A stretch of DNA of 64,000 nt from RYN-133 sp963754285 (GCA_963754285.1 CAVWFN010000002.1:269964-333963); one strand, 5' to 3'; numbered from the stretch's first letter, positions 8,718-17,716 are shown. The notes: generated from the sequence alone by a model not told the origin. Translations and numbers: made by a program.

Positions 8718-9539
8718 GTGACATCGAAGGTTGCGCTCGTAACGGGGGCATCGTCCGGAATCGGCGAGGCAACCGCGCGCAGGCTGCTGGCCGACGGATT
8801 CGTTGTGTACGCGGTCGCGCGGCGCACGGAGCCGATGGCGGTGCTGCAGCAGGGCGGCGTCCACACGTTCAGCATGGACGTGACCGACGACGCGTCGGTG
8901 GTGGCCGGCGTCGAGCGCATCGTCGCCGAGCAAGGTCGTATCGACGTGCTCGTGAACAACGCCGGGTACGGCTCGTACGGCGCCGTCGAGGACGTGCCGA
9001 TCGACGAAGCCAGGCGGCAGTTCGAGGTCAACATCTTCGGCCTGGCCCGATTGGTTCAGCTCGTCACGCCGCACATGCGGGCGCAGGGGAGTGGTCGCAT
9101 CATCAACATCTCCTCGATCGGCGGCAAGATCTACGAGCCGCTCGGCGCCTGGTACCACGCGACGAAGTTCGCCGTTGAGGGTCTGAGCGACAGCCTGCGG
9201 GTCGAGCTGCGTCCGTTCGGCATCGACGTCGTGATCATCGAGCCGGGTCCGATCCGCACCGAGTGGAACACGATCGCGCGCGACAACCTGCGCGCGACCT
9301 CTGCGGGCACGGCCTACGCCGATCGAGCGGTCGCTGTCACGCACGTGCTCGAACAGGCCGACCGACCAAGCCGCTCGTCCGGACCGGACGTCGTCGCGCG
9401 CAAGATCGCGAAGGCTGCCTCCGTGCGGAACCCGAAGGCGCGCTACCCGGTGGGACGTTCGGCCGGGACGATCGTGCGCGCCCGTAAGGTACTTCCCGAC
9501 CGGGCGATGGACGCGATCATCGGACGGATGTTCAGCTGA
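8718..9539 (+). CDS. Short-chain dehydrogenase/reductase
   Basis: 273 residues. Classical SDR: cofactor motif TGASSGIG near residue 9, NNAG (VLVNNAGYGSYG), catalytic Ser in INISSIGGKIYEPLG and YHATK with Tyr and Lys, then PGPIRTEW. The closest general type is the oxidoreductase group resembling 17-beta-hydroxysteroid or retinol dehydrogenases. GTG start at 8718 has a strong ribosome site. Second gene of the WYL operon. Substrate unknown. Its 3' end overlaps the convergent amidase by 8 bases. Confidence 0.9.
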   Translation: MTSKVALVTGASSGIGEATARRLLADGFVVYAVARRTEPMAVLQQGGVHTFSMDVTDDASVVAGVERIVAEQGRIDVLVNNAGYGSYGAVEDVPIDEARRQFEVNIFGLARLVQLVTPHMRAQGSGRIINISSIGGKIYEPLGAWYHATKFAVEGLSDSLRVELRPFGIDVVIIEPGPIRTEWNTIARDNLRATSAGTAYADRAVAVTHVLEQADRPSRSSGPDVVARKIAKAASVRNPKARYPVGRSAGTIVRARKVLPDRAMDAIIGRMFS

Positions 9540-10965
9540 CCTGCTGCGCCGCCTCGATCCGCGGGAACGCGATCTCGCCCTCGAGCAGGTACGCCAGCTC
9601 CAGCAGGGTGCGCTCGTCACCATGTGCCGACGAGAGTTGTACCCCGATGGGCAGGCCGTCCGCGCTCATCGCCAGCGGCAGCGAGATGGCCGGCGACCCG
9701 GCGATGTTGTTCAGCGGCGTGTACGCGACGTAGTGGGTGAGTCGTTCGACGAGCTCGTCGAACGGCACCGTCGGCGCAAGATGACCGAGCAGCGGCGTCG
9801 TGTGCGCAAGCACGGGTGACACCACGACTTCGAGTCGGGCGAACATCTGCGCGTACGTCGCCGGGATACGCCGCAATCGGCGTAACGCACCGGGCGTGCG
9901 GTGCAGGTTGCGCCGGTGATGCGAGCGCAGGCCGCGGGTGAGCCCGTCGATGCGGTGTTTGTCGAAGCTCCGGTCGAGCAGCAACCGTCCGGTGTCGACC
10001 GCGAGTTCGGCGAGCAACGCCCAGTACTGCAGGAAGTCGCTCACGAACTGGTCGCTGACAGGCAGATCGATCGGCTCGACGCTGTGACCGGCCTTCTCGA
10101 GCACCTGCGCGGCTTGCTCCGCCGCGGCGCGGGTCGCGGCATCGGCCGGACCGGTGATCGAGTCGATGACCAGACCGATGCGGAGCCGTCGTTGCGCCGG
10201 TCCCTCGACGAGACCGATCGGCGCAAGACGGGGGTTGCGCCAATGGTCTTCGGCGGCCGCCACGAACGCTGCCGTGTCGCGTACGGTGCGGGTGAGCACG
10301 CCCTCGGAGATCATGTTGATCGGCAGGTGCGCCGCCTGCTCGCCGTCCACGTGCCGCCCGCGGGTCGGCTTGAGTCCGACGAGGCCGGCACACGCCGCGG
10401 GGATTCGGATCGAGCCGCCGCCGTCGTTGGCATGCGCGATCGGCACGACGCCGGACGCGACCAGGGCAGCCGACCCGCCCGACGACGCGCCGACCGAGTA
10501 GCCGGTGTGCCACGGATTGCGCGCCGGGGGAGCGGTCATGAACTCGGTGCTCGCATTGAAGCCGAATTCGGGCAGCCGCGACTTGCCGAGCACCGTCAAC
10601 CCGGTGCTCATGTACTGCGCGGCGTAGGCGCCGTCGCGTTTGGCAGGACGGGCGGCGTACGCCTCGCTGCCGTGGTTGGTCGGCAGGCCGGCGACGTCGG
10701 TGTTGTCCTTGATGAAGGTCGGGACGCCGAACAGTGCGGCGTCGCGATCCGTCCCGTACCGCGGCTTCTCGTAGCAGTCGTGCTCGACGGCATGCAGGCT
10801 CGGATCGACCTGCGCTGCTCGGGCTATCGCAGCCTCGGCCAACTCGTCGGCACTGAGCTCACCCGAGTGGACCAGTGCAGCGAGCGCGACCGCGTCATGG
10901 GTCGCGAGCGCGTCGTCACCGAATGCGTGCACACGGCGATCGCCGGTGCCGGAGTTGTTCTGCAC
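9532..10965 (-). CDS. Amidase (amidase-signature family)
   Basis: 477 residues of the amidase-signature family with a Ser-cisSer-Lys triad: Lys in FGVPTFIKDNTDVAG, and the Gly/Ser-rich signature VGASSGGSAALVASGVVPIA with DGGGSIRIPAACAGLVGLKP following. Likely cytoplasmic hydrolase of a linear amide; substrate not predictable. The GTG start at 10965 directly abuts the stop of the small membrane protein gene upstream, implying one transcript; another GTG about 11 codons in is possible. Confidence 0.9.
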   Translation of the reverse strand: MQNNSGTGDRRVHAFGDDALATHDAVALAALVHSGELSADELAEAAIARAAQVDPSLHAVEHDCYEKPRYGTDRDAALFGVPTFIKDNTDVAGLPTNHGSEAYAARPAKRDGAYAAQYMSTGLTVLGKSRLPEFGFNASTEFMTAPPARNPWHTGYSVGASSGGSAALVASGVVPIAHANDGGGSIRIPAACAGLVGLKPTRGRHVDGEQAAHLPINMISEGVLTRTVRDTAAFVAAAEDHWRNPRLAPIGLVEGPAQRRLRIGLVIDSITGPADAATRAAAEQAAQVLEKAGHSVEPIDLPVSDQFVSDFLQYWALLAELAVDTGRLLLDRSFDKHRIDGLTRGLRSHHRRNLHRTPGALRRLRRIPATYAQMFARLEVVVSPVLAHTTPLLGHLAPTVPFDELVERLTHYVAYTPLNNIAGSPAISLPLAMSADGLPIGVQLSSAHGDERTLLELAYLLEGEIAFPRIEAAQQVS

Positions 10966-11169
10966 TTAGCCGCGCCGTCCGGTGTAGAGAAAGGCGATGC
11001 CGCCGAGCGGGATCACCACGAGGATGACTGCGATCCAGCCCGGACGCGTCAGGTACCGCAGGTCACGATCGTCCGCATCGGCCAGCGCCGACAGGCACAG
11101 CCATTCGAAGCGGACGACCGCCACGATCGCGACCGCGATCACGGCGGTCACGATGAGCTGGACGGTCAC
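10966..11169 (-). CDS. Small PLDc_N-type membrane protein
   Basis: 67 residues with two transmembrane helices (LIVTAVIAVAIVAVV and WIAVILVVIPLGGIAFLY) ending in TGRRG. The second helix with PLGGIAFLYTGR is the signature of the phospholipase D N-terminal (PLDc_N) family of stand-alone membrane proteins. The GTG at 11169 gives a start directly before the first helix; a longer form from 11211 is possible. Upstream of and abutting the amidase. Function unknown. Confidence 0.7.
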   Translation of the reverse strand: MTVQLIVTAVIAVAIVAVVRFEWLCLSALADADDRDLRYLTRPGWIAVILVVIPLGGIAFLYTGRRG

Positions 11170-11220
11170 GATCCCATTGTCGCGTATATCGGTTGTCGCG
11201 CCACGTGGCACGATCAGTCG

Positions 11221-11664
11221 GTGACCAGTACGTCGGCCGAGCAGCGCCTGCGCGATCTCGCGCGGCTACGCCGGGTGCGCGACCGCATCGACCGCGAGTA
11301 CTCGCAGCCGCTCGATGTCGAGGCGCTGGCACGCGGTGTGCACATGTCTGCCGGTCACTTGAGTCGCGAGTTCAAGCTCGCCTACGGCGAGGCGCCGTAC
11401 GGCTATCTCATGACGCGGCGCATCGAGCGAGCGATGGCTTTGCTGCGCCGCGGCGATCTGAGCGTGACCGACGTGTGCTTCGCGGTCGGTTGCTCGTCGC
11501 TGGGGACGTTCAGCACTCGGTTCTCGGAGCTGGTGGGCATGTCACCGAGTGCCTATCGCGACCGAGCCGCCGGTGCGGGGGAGTTGCCGTCCTGCGTCGT
11601 CAAGCAGGTGACCAGACCGGTCAGGAATCGAGAAGCGACGCCGTCGGCGACCGAACTAGCTTGA
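11221..11664 (+). CDS. AraC-family transcriptional regulator (DNA-binding domain only)
   Basis: 147 residues made up almost wholly of the two AraC helix-turn-helix motifs: LDVEALARGVHMSAGHLSRE with FKLAYGEAPYGYLMTRRIER, and LSVTDVCFAVGCSSLGTFST with FSELVGMSPSAYRDRA. No ligand domain, as in stand-alone AraC proteins such as those paired with VOC proteins. GTG start at 11221. The VOC gene starts 4 bases after its stop, so a functional pair is likely, although the VOC gene also has its own promoter hexamer. Confidence 0.88.
   Translation: MTSTSAEQRLRDLARLRRVRDRIDREYSQPLDVEALARGVHMSAGHLSREFKLAYGEAPYGYLMTRRIERAMALLRRGDLSVTDVCFAVGCSSLGTFSTRFSELVGMSPSAYRDRAAGAGELPSCVVKQVTRPVRNREATPSATELA
11657..11662 (+). 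promoter_or_regulatory. Leaderless-type -10 box for the VOC gene
   Basis: TAGCTT followed by exactly six bases and then ATG 11669, the spacing at which transcription would begin on the start codon. It lies inside the end of the AraC gene. Confidence 0.5.
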
Positions 11665-11668
11665 GGGC

Positions 11669-12079
11669 ATGGACCTCAGCATCACTTCCGCGTTCCTGCC
11701 GCACAGCGACCCCGACGCGACCATCGCCTTCTACCGCGACACCCTCGGCTTCGAGATCCGCAACGACGTCGAGATGCACGGACTGCACTGGATCACTGTC
11801 GGCCCACCGAACCAGCCGGACGTGAACATCGTCCTCTACCCGCCGGGAGTCGACCCGGGCATCACTGAGGACGAGCGTCGCGTGATCACCGAGATGATGG
11901 CCAAGGGGACGTACGGGATCATCACGTTCGCGACGCCCGACCTCGACGCGACCTTCGAGCACGTGCAAGCCAACGGCGCCGAGATCGTGCAGGAGCCGGC
12001 CGACCAGCCGTGGGGGCTTCGCGACAGCGCGATCCGCGACCCGTCCGGAAATCTGATCCGCATCAACCAGGCCGGCTGA
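11669..12079 (+). CDS. VOC-family (glyoxalase/bleomycin-resistance fold) protein
   Basis: 136 residues with paired beta-alpha-beta-beta-beta modules: SAFLPHSDPDATIAFYRDTL in the first, GIITFATPDLDATFEHVQAN and the terminal IRDPSGNLIRINQAG in the second. The DPSGN-IRI ending is typical of VOC proteins that bind a metal or small molecule. Directly downstream of the AraC gene, a common arrangement in actinobacteria. Substrate unknown. Confidence 0.87.
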   Translation: MDLSITSAFLPHSDPDATIAFYRDTLGFEIRNDVEMHGLHWITVGPPNQPDVNIVLYPPGVDPGITEDERRVITEMMAKGTYGIITFATPDLDATFEHVQANGAEIVQEPADQPWGLRDSAIRDPSGNLIRINQAG

Positions 12080-12110
12080 CCTCGGCCGGCGCCGGGGTGA
12101 TGATGGAGGC

Positions 12111-12416
12111 ATGACGAACGCGTCGGCCGACACTCATGAGGTGCCGGGCCCGGGGGAGTGCTGGTGCTGCGGTCGCGTCGACGACCCGACGCAGATGGTG
12201 CCCCTCGGCAATCATCCCGAAGTCGCGTTATGTCGCCCTTGCGCGCGCTGGGCTGCAAAGCAGGCATGGGCGCTCGACGACCAGTCCAAGACCGGTGTGC
12301 TCGTCATTGCCCGAAATCAGTTCCGCAGCATCCGCCAGACGGTGATCCACCGCGGTTGGCACCGCAGCCCGATCATCGGTGCCCCATTGCGCTGGATCGG
12401 CAAGCGGCTGCCGTAG
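12111..12416 (+). CDS. Small zinc-ribbon-like protein
   Basis: 101 residues with CWCC near residue 18 and CRPC near residue 41, a C-x2-C pair arrangement suited to one zinc site, followed by basic helices (ARNQFRSIRQTVIHRGWHR). ATG 12111 follows a GGAGG-like site. I do not recognise the family. It could be a small nucleic-acid or protein adaptor; unknown role. Confidence 0.65.
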   Translation: MTNASADTHEVPGPGECWCCGRVDDPTQMVPLGNHPEVALCRPCARWAAKQAWALDDQSKTGVLVIARNQFRSIRQTVIHRGWHRSPIIGAPLRWIGKRLP

Positions 12417-12512
12417 CTCTCCGAGTCAGCGCCGGATGTTCGCTGAGCGCGAATCTTCATATATTTCTGCGGATTCTCGTTCACAGCTCTGGTGTTTCTT
12501 CCTCGGAAGAGA

Positions 12513-12518
12513 TAGAAT
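12513..12518 (+). promoter_or_regulatory. -10 box of the DUF222/HNH gene
   Basis: TAGAAT seven bases before GTG 12526, in an AT-rich stretch (12455-12520). The spacing puts the transcript start at or one base before the start codon. Confidence 0.5.
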
Positions 12519-12525
12519 CGAACAC

Positions 12526-13767
12526 GTGAGCGCAGCATCGTTGACCGGCACGGCAGTGCTGGATCGGCTGCGCGAACTGGAGGCTTCGAAGCAGTCGATC
12601 GAGGTCGAGCAGCTGAGCCTGATCGCCCAGGTCGAGGCGGAGGGGCTCGCGTTCGATCTCGGGCGCGAAGAACACGGCGGTGTTGCTGCGTGACGCGCTG
12701 CAGGATCGGTGCGCGTGATGCGGCCGGTCGGGTGCGGCTGGCGGCGGCGGTGACGCCGCGGCGCACGCTGACCGGCGAGACGGTCGAAGCGCAGCATCCG
12801 CAGACCGCGGCCGCGCTGGCCGAGGGGTGCGATCTCGACCCGGGCCGCGGCCACGGTCGTGGCGATGACGGACAAGATCGACGACCTGCTCGCCGACCAG
12901 TCAGCACCAATGTATCGAGACGCGCGCTGCTCGACTTCGCCCGCGACCACGACCCCGACCTGCTGGCCCGCTTCGCCAACGGCCTGTACGCCCGGGTCGA
13001 TCAAGACGGGGCGTTTCGTGACATCGAGGCCGCGCACCGGCGCCGCAGCCTGTCGCTGCACCGCCGTGCGGACGGGTCAGCCTCGATCGCCGGCGAACTG
13101 ACCTGCGAGGCAGCCGAGTACCTCGAGACCCTGTTCGACACCCTCGGCAAGCCGCACCCGGGCCCGGACGGTGAGCGTGACCCGCGCACCCCGGGTCAGC
13201 GGCGCCACGACGCGCTACTCGGCGCCTTCAAGATTCTTTTCTCCTCCGGCTCGCTGCCCACGGCGAACGGCTGCGCCACCACCCTCGTGCTGACCGCGAC
13301 CGTGGGCGAGTTCGCCGACGGCACCGGCATCGTGCACACCGCCCACGGCTATGCGGTCCCGACCGCGGTCGCCGACCGGTGGCTCGATCCCAAAGCGAAG
13401 GCGATCCTGGTGCTGCTCTCGAAAACGAAGTCGCATCGTCGCCTACTCCGATCAGCACCGGCTGTTCACCGAACAACAACGACTAGCCATGTTCGCCAGG
13501 GACAAAGGCTGCTCCTACCCCGGCTGTGATGCCCCCTTGTCGTGGACGCAGGCACATCACGTGACGGACTTTGCCAAGACCAAACGCACCAGAGTCGACG
13601 ACGGCACCCTGGTCTGCCGGCAGAACCACGCGATGTTCGAACAGATGGGCTGGGCCTCGATCATGCTCAACGACCTCCCGCACTGGGTGCCGCCTGCCTG
13701 GGTCGACCCGGACCAGACGACCACGCCGCAACACCATGCACGACTGTCCCGAACCGACCCAGTCTGA
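12526..13767 (+). pseudogene. DUF222 / HNH endonuclease (13E12-repeat type), frame-broken
   Basis: The 13E12-repeat family: an N-terminal DUF222 helical domain and a C-terminal HNH nuclease domain. N-terminus VLDRLRELEASKQSIEVEQL; middle RVRLAAAVTPRRTLTGETVE and FARDHDPDLLARFANGLYAR; C-terminus FARDKGCSYPGCDAPLSWTQ then AHHVTDFAKT and CRQNHAMFE (zinc Cys and catalytic His). The frame breaks near 12670-12690, twice between 12830 and 12905 (a compensating pair) and near 13425. All domains are still there, so sequencing indels are possible, but this multicopy family is often decaying and flanking genes are intact. A remnant of a second copy lies at 29083-29361. Confidence 0.8.
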
Positions 13768-13825
13768 CCGACGGCTGAAGCATGCCTTCCAGCGCAACCG
13801 CACCTACCAGCGAGGACTCCCCGCT

Positions 13826-13842
13826 TCGGGACTTCGTCCCGA
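13826..13842 (+). terminator. Possible hairpin after the HNH gene
   Basis: TCGGGAC-TTC-GTCCCGA forms a 7-base-pair stem 60 bases beyond the HNH stop. There is no T run, so it may only be a weak intrinsic terminator or processing end. The remaining intergenic DNA to 14010 shows nothing else. Confidence 0.35.
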
Positions 13843-14010
13843 CCGGACCGAGAAGCGGTACCCGACCTCCGCGTTACTCCCGTCGCTGCGCCTTTTGGTC
13901 GTGTCTCTCACGTTCCAACGTGGCGCTGGAAGTGGCATCGGGTTTGTCATGCACGGTGGAGGAGAGGTGCGGAGCGCAACCCTGCGCCATGGTCAGATCG
14001 TCTACAGGTT

Positions 14011-14595
14011 GTGGGCCGACGTTCGAGGGCCGTGGCGGCCGTCGTCGTGGCCGTTTGTGCTCTGTCGGCATGCGAGAGCGCCGGCTCTCAGCCGCCTGCG
14101 GCCCACAGCTCCGCCAGGTCACCGGCAGCCGTGCAATCGCCGGCAACCGTGCAATCGCCGGCGGCCGTCCAATCGTCACGGACGCGGACGCCCACCGTGG
14201 TGAGGATCAGTCCTAGTGCTCAGGCCTGGGGGTACTGCGGAAATATCCGCAACGAGGCCGACGCTCGCTCTCTGGTCGGCAGTGGCGAAGCGACCGCGCT
14301 GGTGACCGCGCGGGTCGCGGGCGATTTGATCACGTCCTATCGGACGCTCGTCGGTCATGTCACCGGCTTGCGCACGTTGCAGGACGGACTGACCGTCCCG
14401 CGCGGGCGATATCTGATTCTTCTGGGCGGCTGGTATCCGTCCTACTACGCCGCGTTCGGGTCCTACGGCATTTACCGAATCGCCGGCCGCCGCGCATTTC
14501 AGGTGTGCGCCTACGGCCAACCGAACACGGGACGAACCGGCGTCTTCGACGTCGACCGCCTCGTCGCGTTGCTCAGCCGCGCACTACGTGCGTGA
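14011..14595 (+). CDS. Secreted lipoprotein, function unknown
   Basis: 194 residues. Signal peptide RAVAAVVVAVCALSACES with lipobox LSAC, so Cys is lipidated and the protein sits on the outer face of the membrane. Residues 37-55 are a short SPAAVQSPATVQ repeat (about 18-base DNA repeats at 14131-14175), a likely flexible linker. The globular part (GYCGNIRNEADARSLVGSGE to the end) has two Cys that may pair (YCGN, QVCAYG). Family not recognised. GTG start at 14011. Confidence 0.7.
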   Translation: MGRRSRAVAAVVVAVCALSACESAGSQPPAAHSSARSPAAVQSPATVQSPAAVQSSRTRTPTVVRISPSAQAWGYCGNIRNEADARSLVGSGEATALVTARVAGDLITSYRTLVGHVTGLRTLQDGLTVPRGRYLILLGGWYPSYYAAFGSYGIYRIAGRRAFQVCAYGQPNTGRTGVFDVDRLVALLSRALRA

Positions 14596-14649
14596 ATCGC
14601 GTCGTGATCGCGGTGGCACGCTCTGGCCCTGCTCAAGTACGCCGATAAG

Positions 14650-14662
14650 TGACATTATGTCA
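14650..14662. promoter_or_regulatory. Short palindrome upstream of the peptidase-like hydrolase
   Basis: TGACAT-T-ATGTCA, perfect 6-base arms, 72 bases before the ATG of the next gene and in a locally AT-rich patch. A candidate operator; no regulator in this window is tied to it. Confidence 0.4.
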
Positions 14663-14733
14663 TTTCGCAAATCGAGACCCAGGTCCCTCGGGGACCCGGA
14701 ACAGACGTCCCCCGGGGCGCCGGGCACGCTGGG

Positions 14734-15573
14734 ATGATGCCGTCGACCCGAATCGCACTCGCGGACGGCGCGACGCTGTGGGCGACGACCTCTGGTGACG
14801 GTCCGCCGGTGGTGTTGTGTCACGGCGGGCCTGGTCTGTGGGATTACCTCGAGCCGCTCGCGTCGCTGCTCGATGATCAGTTCACCGTCGTCCGGTTCGA
14901 TCAACGCGGGTGCGGACGCTCGACCGGCACCGGACCGTTCACCATCGCGCAGGCCGTCGACGACCTCGAACAAATTCGCGCCGCGTTCGGCTTCGACCGC
15001 TGGGCCGTTGTCGGCCACTCCTGGGGCGCCGAGCTCGCACTGCGCTACGCGGCGCGCTACCTCGACCGCACCACCGGCGTCGGCTATCTGAGCGGCATCG
15101 GCGCCGGCGACGACTACCGGGTCCCGTACGCCGCCGAGCGCGAGCGCCGCCTGGGCGAGGATCTCCCCCGCTGGACCGAACTCAGCGCGCGTATTCGAAC
15201 ACCCGAGGAGGAGCACGAGTGGTGCGTGCTGCAGTGGCGTCCCGACTTCTCCCCCGGACCGGCGGCGGCCGAGCACGCCGAGGCGCTCTGGCAGACGCGC
15301 CCACCGGACGCCGAGGTCAACACTGCAGCCAACCGCGAGTTGTGGGCTGATCGACCAACCGAAGATCTACTGGTCGTTGCCGAAGCCGTCGCGTGTCCGG
15401 TCTTGATGTTGTGCGGTAATGACGATCCTCGTCCGTGGCGCGTTACGGATCCGCTGCTCGAGGCACTCCCCAACGTGCGGCGGGTCGTGCTCGATGGTGC
15501 CGGTCATGCCACCTGGGCCGAGCAACCCGCCGCGACACGGCAGTTGCTCCTCGAGCTACTCAGCGACCGTTGA
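14734..15573 (+). CDS. Proline iminopeptidase-like alpha/beta hydrolase
   Basis: 279 residues. HGGPG oxyanion motif at about residue 30 (VVLCHGGPGLWDYL), FDQRGCGRSTGTGPF, nucleophile elbow VVGHSWGAELALRYA, acid in LMLCGNDDPRPW and His in VVLDGAGHATWAEQP: the peptidase S33 pattern. Cytoplasmic; could release N-terminal proline or hydrolyse another amide or ester. Monocistronic, converging on the sigma factor gene with an 18-base overlap. Confidence 0.85.
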   Translation: MMPSTRIALADGATLWATTSGDGPPVVLCHGGPGLWDYLEPLASLLDDQFTVVRFDQRGCGRSTGTGPFTIAQAVDDLEQIRAAFGFDRWAVVGHSWGAELALRYAARYLDRTTGVGYLSGIGAGDDYRVPYAAERERRLGEDLPRWTELSARIRTPEEEHEWCVLQWRPDFSPGPAAAEHAEALWQTRPPDAEVNTAANRELWADRPTEDLLVVAEAVACPVLMLCGNDDPRPWRVTDPLLEALPNVRRVVLDGAGHATWAEQPAATRQLLLELLSDR

Positions 15574-16713
15574 TCGCAGCCGCTCGTTCAGCCGCGCTGC
15601 CTGCCGGGTCAGATGGTCACGCTCGGCGACATTCGTCGCGGCGCGGGCAGCCTGCCGGTACAGCCGCGCTGCGTGTTCGATTTCGCCGGACCGCTCCCGC
15701 AGGTAGGCCTCGACGGCGCTGTGCCGCGGGACGGACGGATCGATCGCAGCCAGCGCCGCAAGACCGGCCCGTGCCCCGTCGGCCTCGCCGATCGCCACAG
15801 CGCGGTTCAGTCGCACGACCGGGTTGTCAGTGATCCTGTTCAATTCGTCGTACCACTCGACGATCTGCACCCAGTCCGTCTCGTCGACCGTCTGCGCATC
15901 GGCGTGCAGCGCGGCGATGGCGGCCTGCGCCTGATACTCACCCAGGCGATCACGAGCCAACGCCGTCTGCAGGATCTCGACGCCCTCGCCGATCAACGTC
16001 GTGTCCCAGCACGATCGGTCCTGGTTCGCGAGCGGGACGAGCGCACCCGACGGTGTTGTGCGCGCCGCACGTCGCGCATGGTGCAGCAGCATCAGTGCGA
16101 GCAACCCCGACACCTCGGGGTCGTCGGTCAGCGATGACACCTGCCTGGTCAAACGGATCGCCTCGTCGGCAAGGTCGACCTCGCCGGTGTAGCCCTCGTT
16201 GAACACGAGATAGAGCACGCGCAGCACGGTCGGCAGATCGCCGGGCTCGTCGAGGCGCACGCCCGCGACGGTGCGCTTCGCACGACTGATCCGTTGGGCC
16301 ATCGTCGCCTCGGGCACGAGGTAGGCCTGCGCGATCTGTCGCGTCGTCAATCCGCCCACGGCGCGCAAGGTGAGTGCCACGGCCGACGACGGCGTGAGCG
16401 ACGGGTGCGCACACAAGAAGTAGAGCGGCAGCGTGTCGCCGACGTCGTCGACCGGCCCGGGCGCCGGTTCCGCAGCGACCCGTTCCTCCCTGGCCTGCCG
16501 CGACGTATCAGCGCGGACGATGTCGAGGAACTTGCGCCACGCGACGGTGATCAACCAGCCCTTCGCGTCGACGGGAGGGTCGTGGTCCCAGCTCGCGAGT
16601 GCCTGCACAAGCGCGTCCTGCACCGCGTCCTCGGCCGCCGCGAAGTCGGCTCCACGACGGACGAGGACGCCGGTGACCGCAGGAATCAGGCTCCTCAGCT
16701 GGGATTCGTCCAC
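15556..16713 (-). CDS. ECF-type RNA polymerase sigma factor (ECF42 group)
   Basis: 385 residues, twice the length of a plain ECF factor. Region 2 (AAAEDAVQDALVQALASWDH, GWLITVAWRKFLDIVRAD), region 4 (AVGGLTTRQIAQAYLVPEAT, then MAQRISRAKRTV), then a TPR-like helical extension (NEGYTGEVDLADEAIRLTRQ, WYDELNRITDNPVVRLNRAV, EAYLRERSGEIEHAARLYRQ). This layout plus an adjacent DGPF/YCII gene defines ECF42, which lacks a usual anti-sigma factor. The GTG at 16713 gives a 19-base overlap with the YCII gene, so they are coexpressed. Confidence 0.9.
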   Translation of the reverse strand: MDESQLRSLIPAVTGVLVRRGADFAAAEDAVQDALVQALASWDHDPPVDAKGWLITVAWRKFLDIVRADTSRQAREERVAAEPAPGPVDDVGDTLPLYFLCAHPSLTPSSAVALTLRAVGGLTTRQIAQAYLVPEATMAQRISRAKRTVAGVRLDEPGDLPTVLRVLYLVFNEGYTGEVDLADEAIRLTRQVSSLTDDPEVSGLLALMLLHHARRAARTTPSGALVPLANQDRSCWDTTLIGEGVEILQTALARDRLGEYQAQAAIAALHADAQTVDETDWVQIVEWYDELNRITDNPVVRLNRAVAIGEADGARAGLAALAAIDPSVPRHSAVEAYLRERSGEIEHAARLYRQAARAATNVAERDHLTRQAARLNERLRSTVAE

Positions 16714-17120
16714 TGCTCGCCGTTCGGCATGTCGTTGAGGAACGGACGCACCTCGAGCCATTCGTAGATCGGCTTACCACCCTGCCCGGGCGCGGCCGAC
16801 AATTCGCCGGCGAGTTCGAGCGCGCGCTCCTGGCTGTCGACGTCGATCACCATCCACCCGGCGATCAGATCCTTCGTCTCGGCGAACGGACCGTCGGTGA
16901 CCGGCGGCTTGCCCTCGCCGTCGTAGCGGACGAAGGTTCCCTCGGGCGAGAGCGCCTGGCCGTCGACGAACTCCCCCGTGCCCTCGAGCCGGCTCGCGAA
17001 GTCCTGCATGAACTTGATGTGCGCGTCGACCTCGGCCGGCGTCCACTGATCCATCGGCTCGAAGGGGATGAACGGCGCCGGTCCGCCGCGGTAATGCTTG
17101 AGCAACAGGTACTTGGCCAT
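16695..17120 (-). CDS. YCII/DGPF-domain protein, partner of the ECF42 sigma factor
   Basis: 141 residues, starting MAKYLLLKHYRGGPAPF, with VTDGPFAETKDLIAGWMVID carrying the DGPF motif. YCII-fold proteins are found beside ECF42 sigma factors and may take part in their signalling. ATG 17120 follows AAGGAGAACGTG. First gene of the two-gene unit with the sigma factor. Confidence 0.9.
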   Translation of the reverse strand: MAKYLLLKHYRGGPAPFIPFEPMDQWTPAEVDAHIKFMQDFASRLEGTGEFVDGQALSPEGTFVRYDGEGKPPVTDGPFAETKDLIAGWMVIDVDSQERALELAGELSAAPGQGGKPIYEWLEVRPFLNDMPNGEQWTNPS

Positions 17121-17215
17121 CACGTTCTCCTTCGGTGTCGCGCGACCATTGTGGCCGCGTTCGCAGCGAGGACGAAGCCGCTCCCCCGTTCTCGACATTG
17201 CTGCGAGGACTTCTT

Positions 17216-17716
17216 TCAGAACCGGCGTACCCGCCAGACCACATCACGCGCCGCGTTGCCCGAGGCGCTCGCCTCGACGCGCTCGACCACGAAGCCTGCA
17301 CGGTCGTAGAACGCGCCCGCCCGCTCGTTGGCGGCGAAGTGTTCGATGTAGAGCCGATCGGCGTCCGCGGGCAGTTGTTCGGTGAGTGCGTCCAGCAGTC
17401 GTCGGCCGATCCCGCCGCCGCGACGGTGCGGATGCACGTAGAGCTTGTAGACCACGTGCTCATCGCCGTTGCGGCCGCGTTGGCCCACGCCCACCAGCTG
17501 CCCGTCGGCGTCGGCCACGACGACCAGGCCGGCCTCGACGGCTGCCGTCAGCTGCGCCTCGTTCCACCAGTCACGCACCTGCGCATCGGCCGCGTCCGCG
17601 CCGATGAGCGGTGCGTAGTGGGCGCGGATGTGCGCCTCGCCGAAGTCGCACATGCTCGCCACGTCGCCAGGCACCGCGGCACGCACGACCGGGTCTTTCG
17701 CGGCCGGGTCGGTCAC
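17216..17716 (-). CDS. GNAT-family N-acetyltransferase
   Basis: 166 residues. Start VTDPAAKDPVVRAAVPGDVA; acetyl-CoA site VYKLYVHPHRRGGGIGRRLL (Q/RxxGxG/A type) and FYDRAGFVVERVE at the C-terminal strand. The GTG at 17716 overlaps the stop of the upstream flavin/PNPOx gene (GTGA), so they are coupled. Acceptor substrate unknown. Confidence 0.88.
   Translation of the reverse strand: MTDPAAKDPVVRAAVPGDVASMCDFGEAHIRAHYAPLIGADAADAQVRDWWNEAQLTAAVEAGLVVVADADGQLVGVGQRGRNGDEHVVYKLYVHPHRRGGGIGRRLLDALTEQLPADADRLYIEHFAANERAGAFYDRAGFVVERVEASASGNAARDVVWRVRRF

Noticed and set aside
7678..8772. Upstream extension of the DUF1905 frame to 469 codons
   Set aside because: The extension is antisense to the WYL regulator; the family-length protein starts at 7677.
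9901..11220. Upstream extension of the AraC frame to 587 codons
   Set aside because: Antisense to the amidase gene; only the last 147 codons show AraC motifs.
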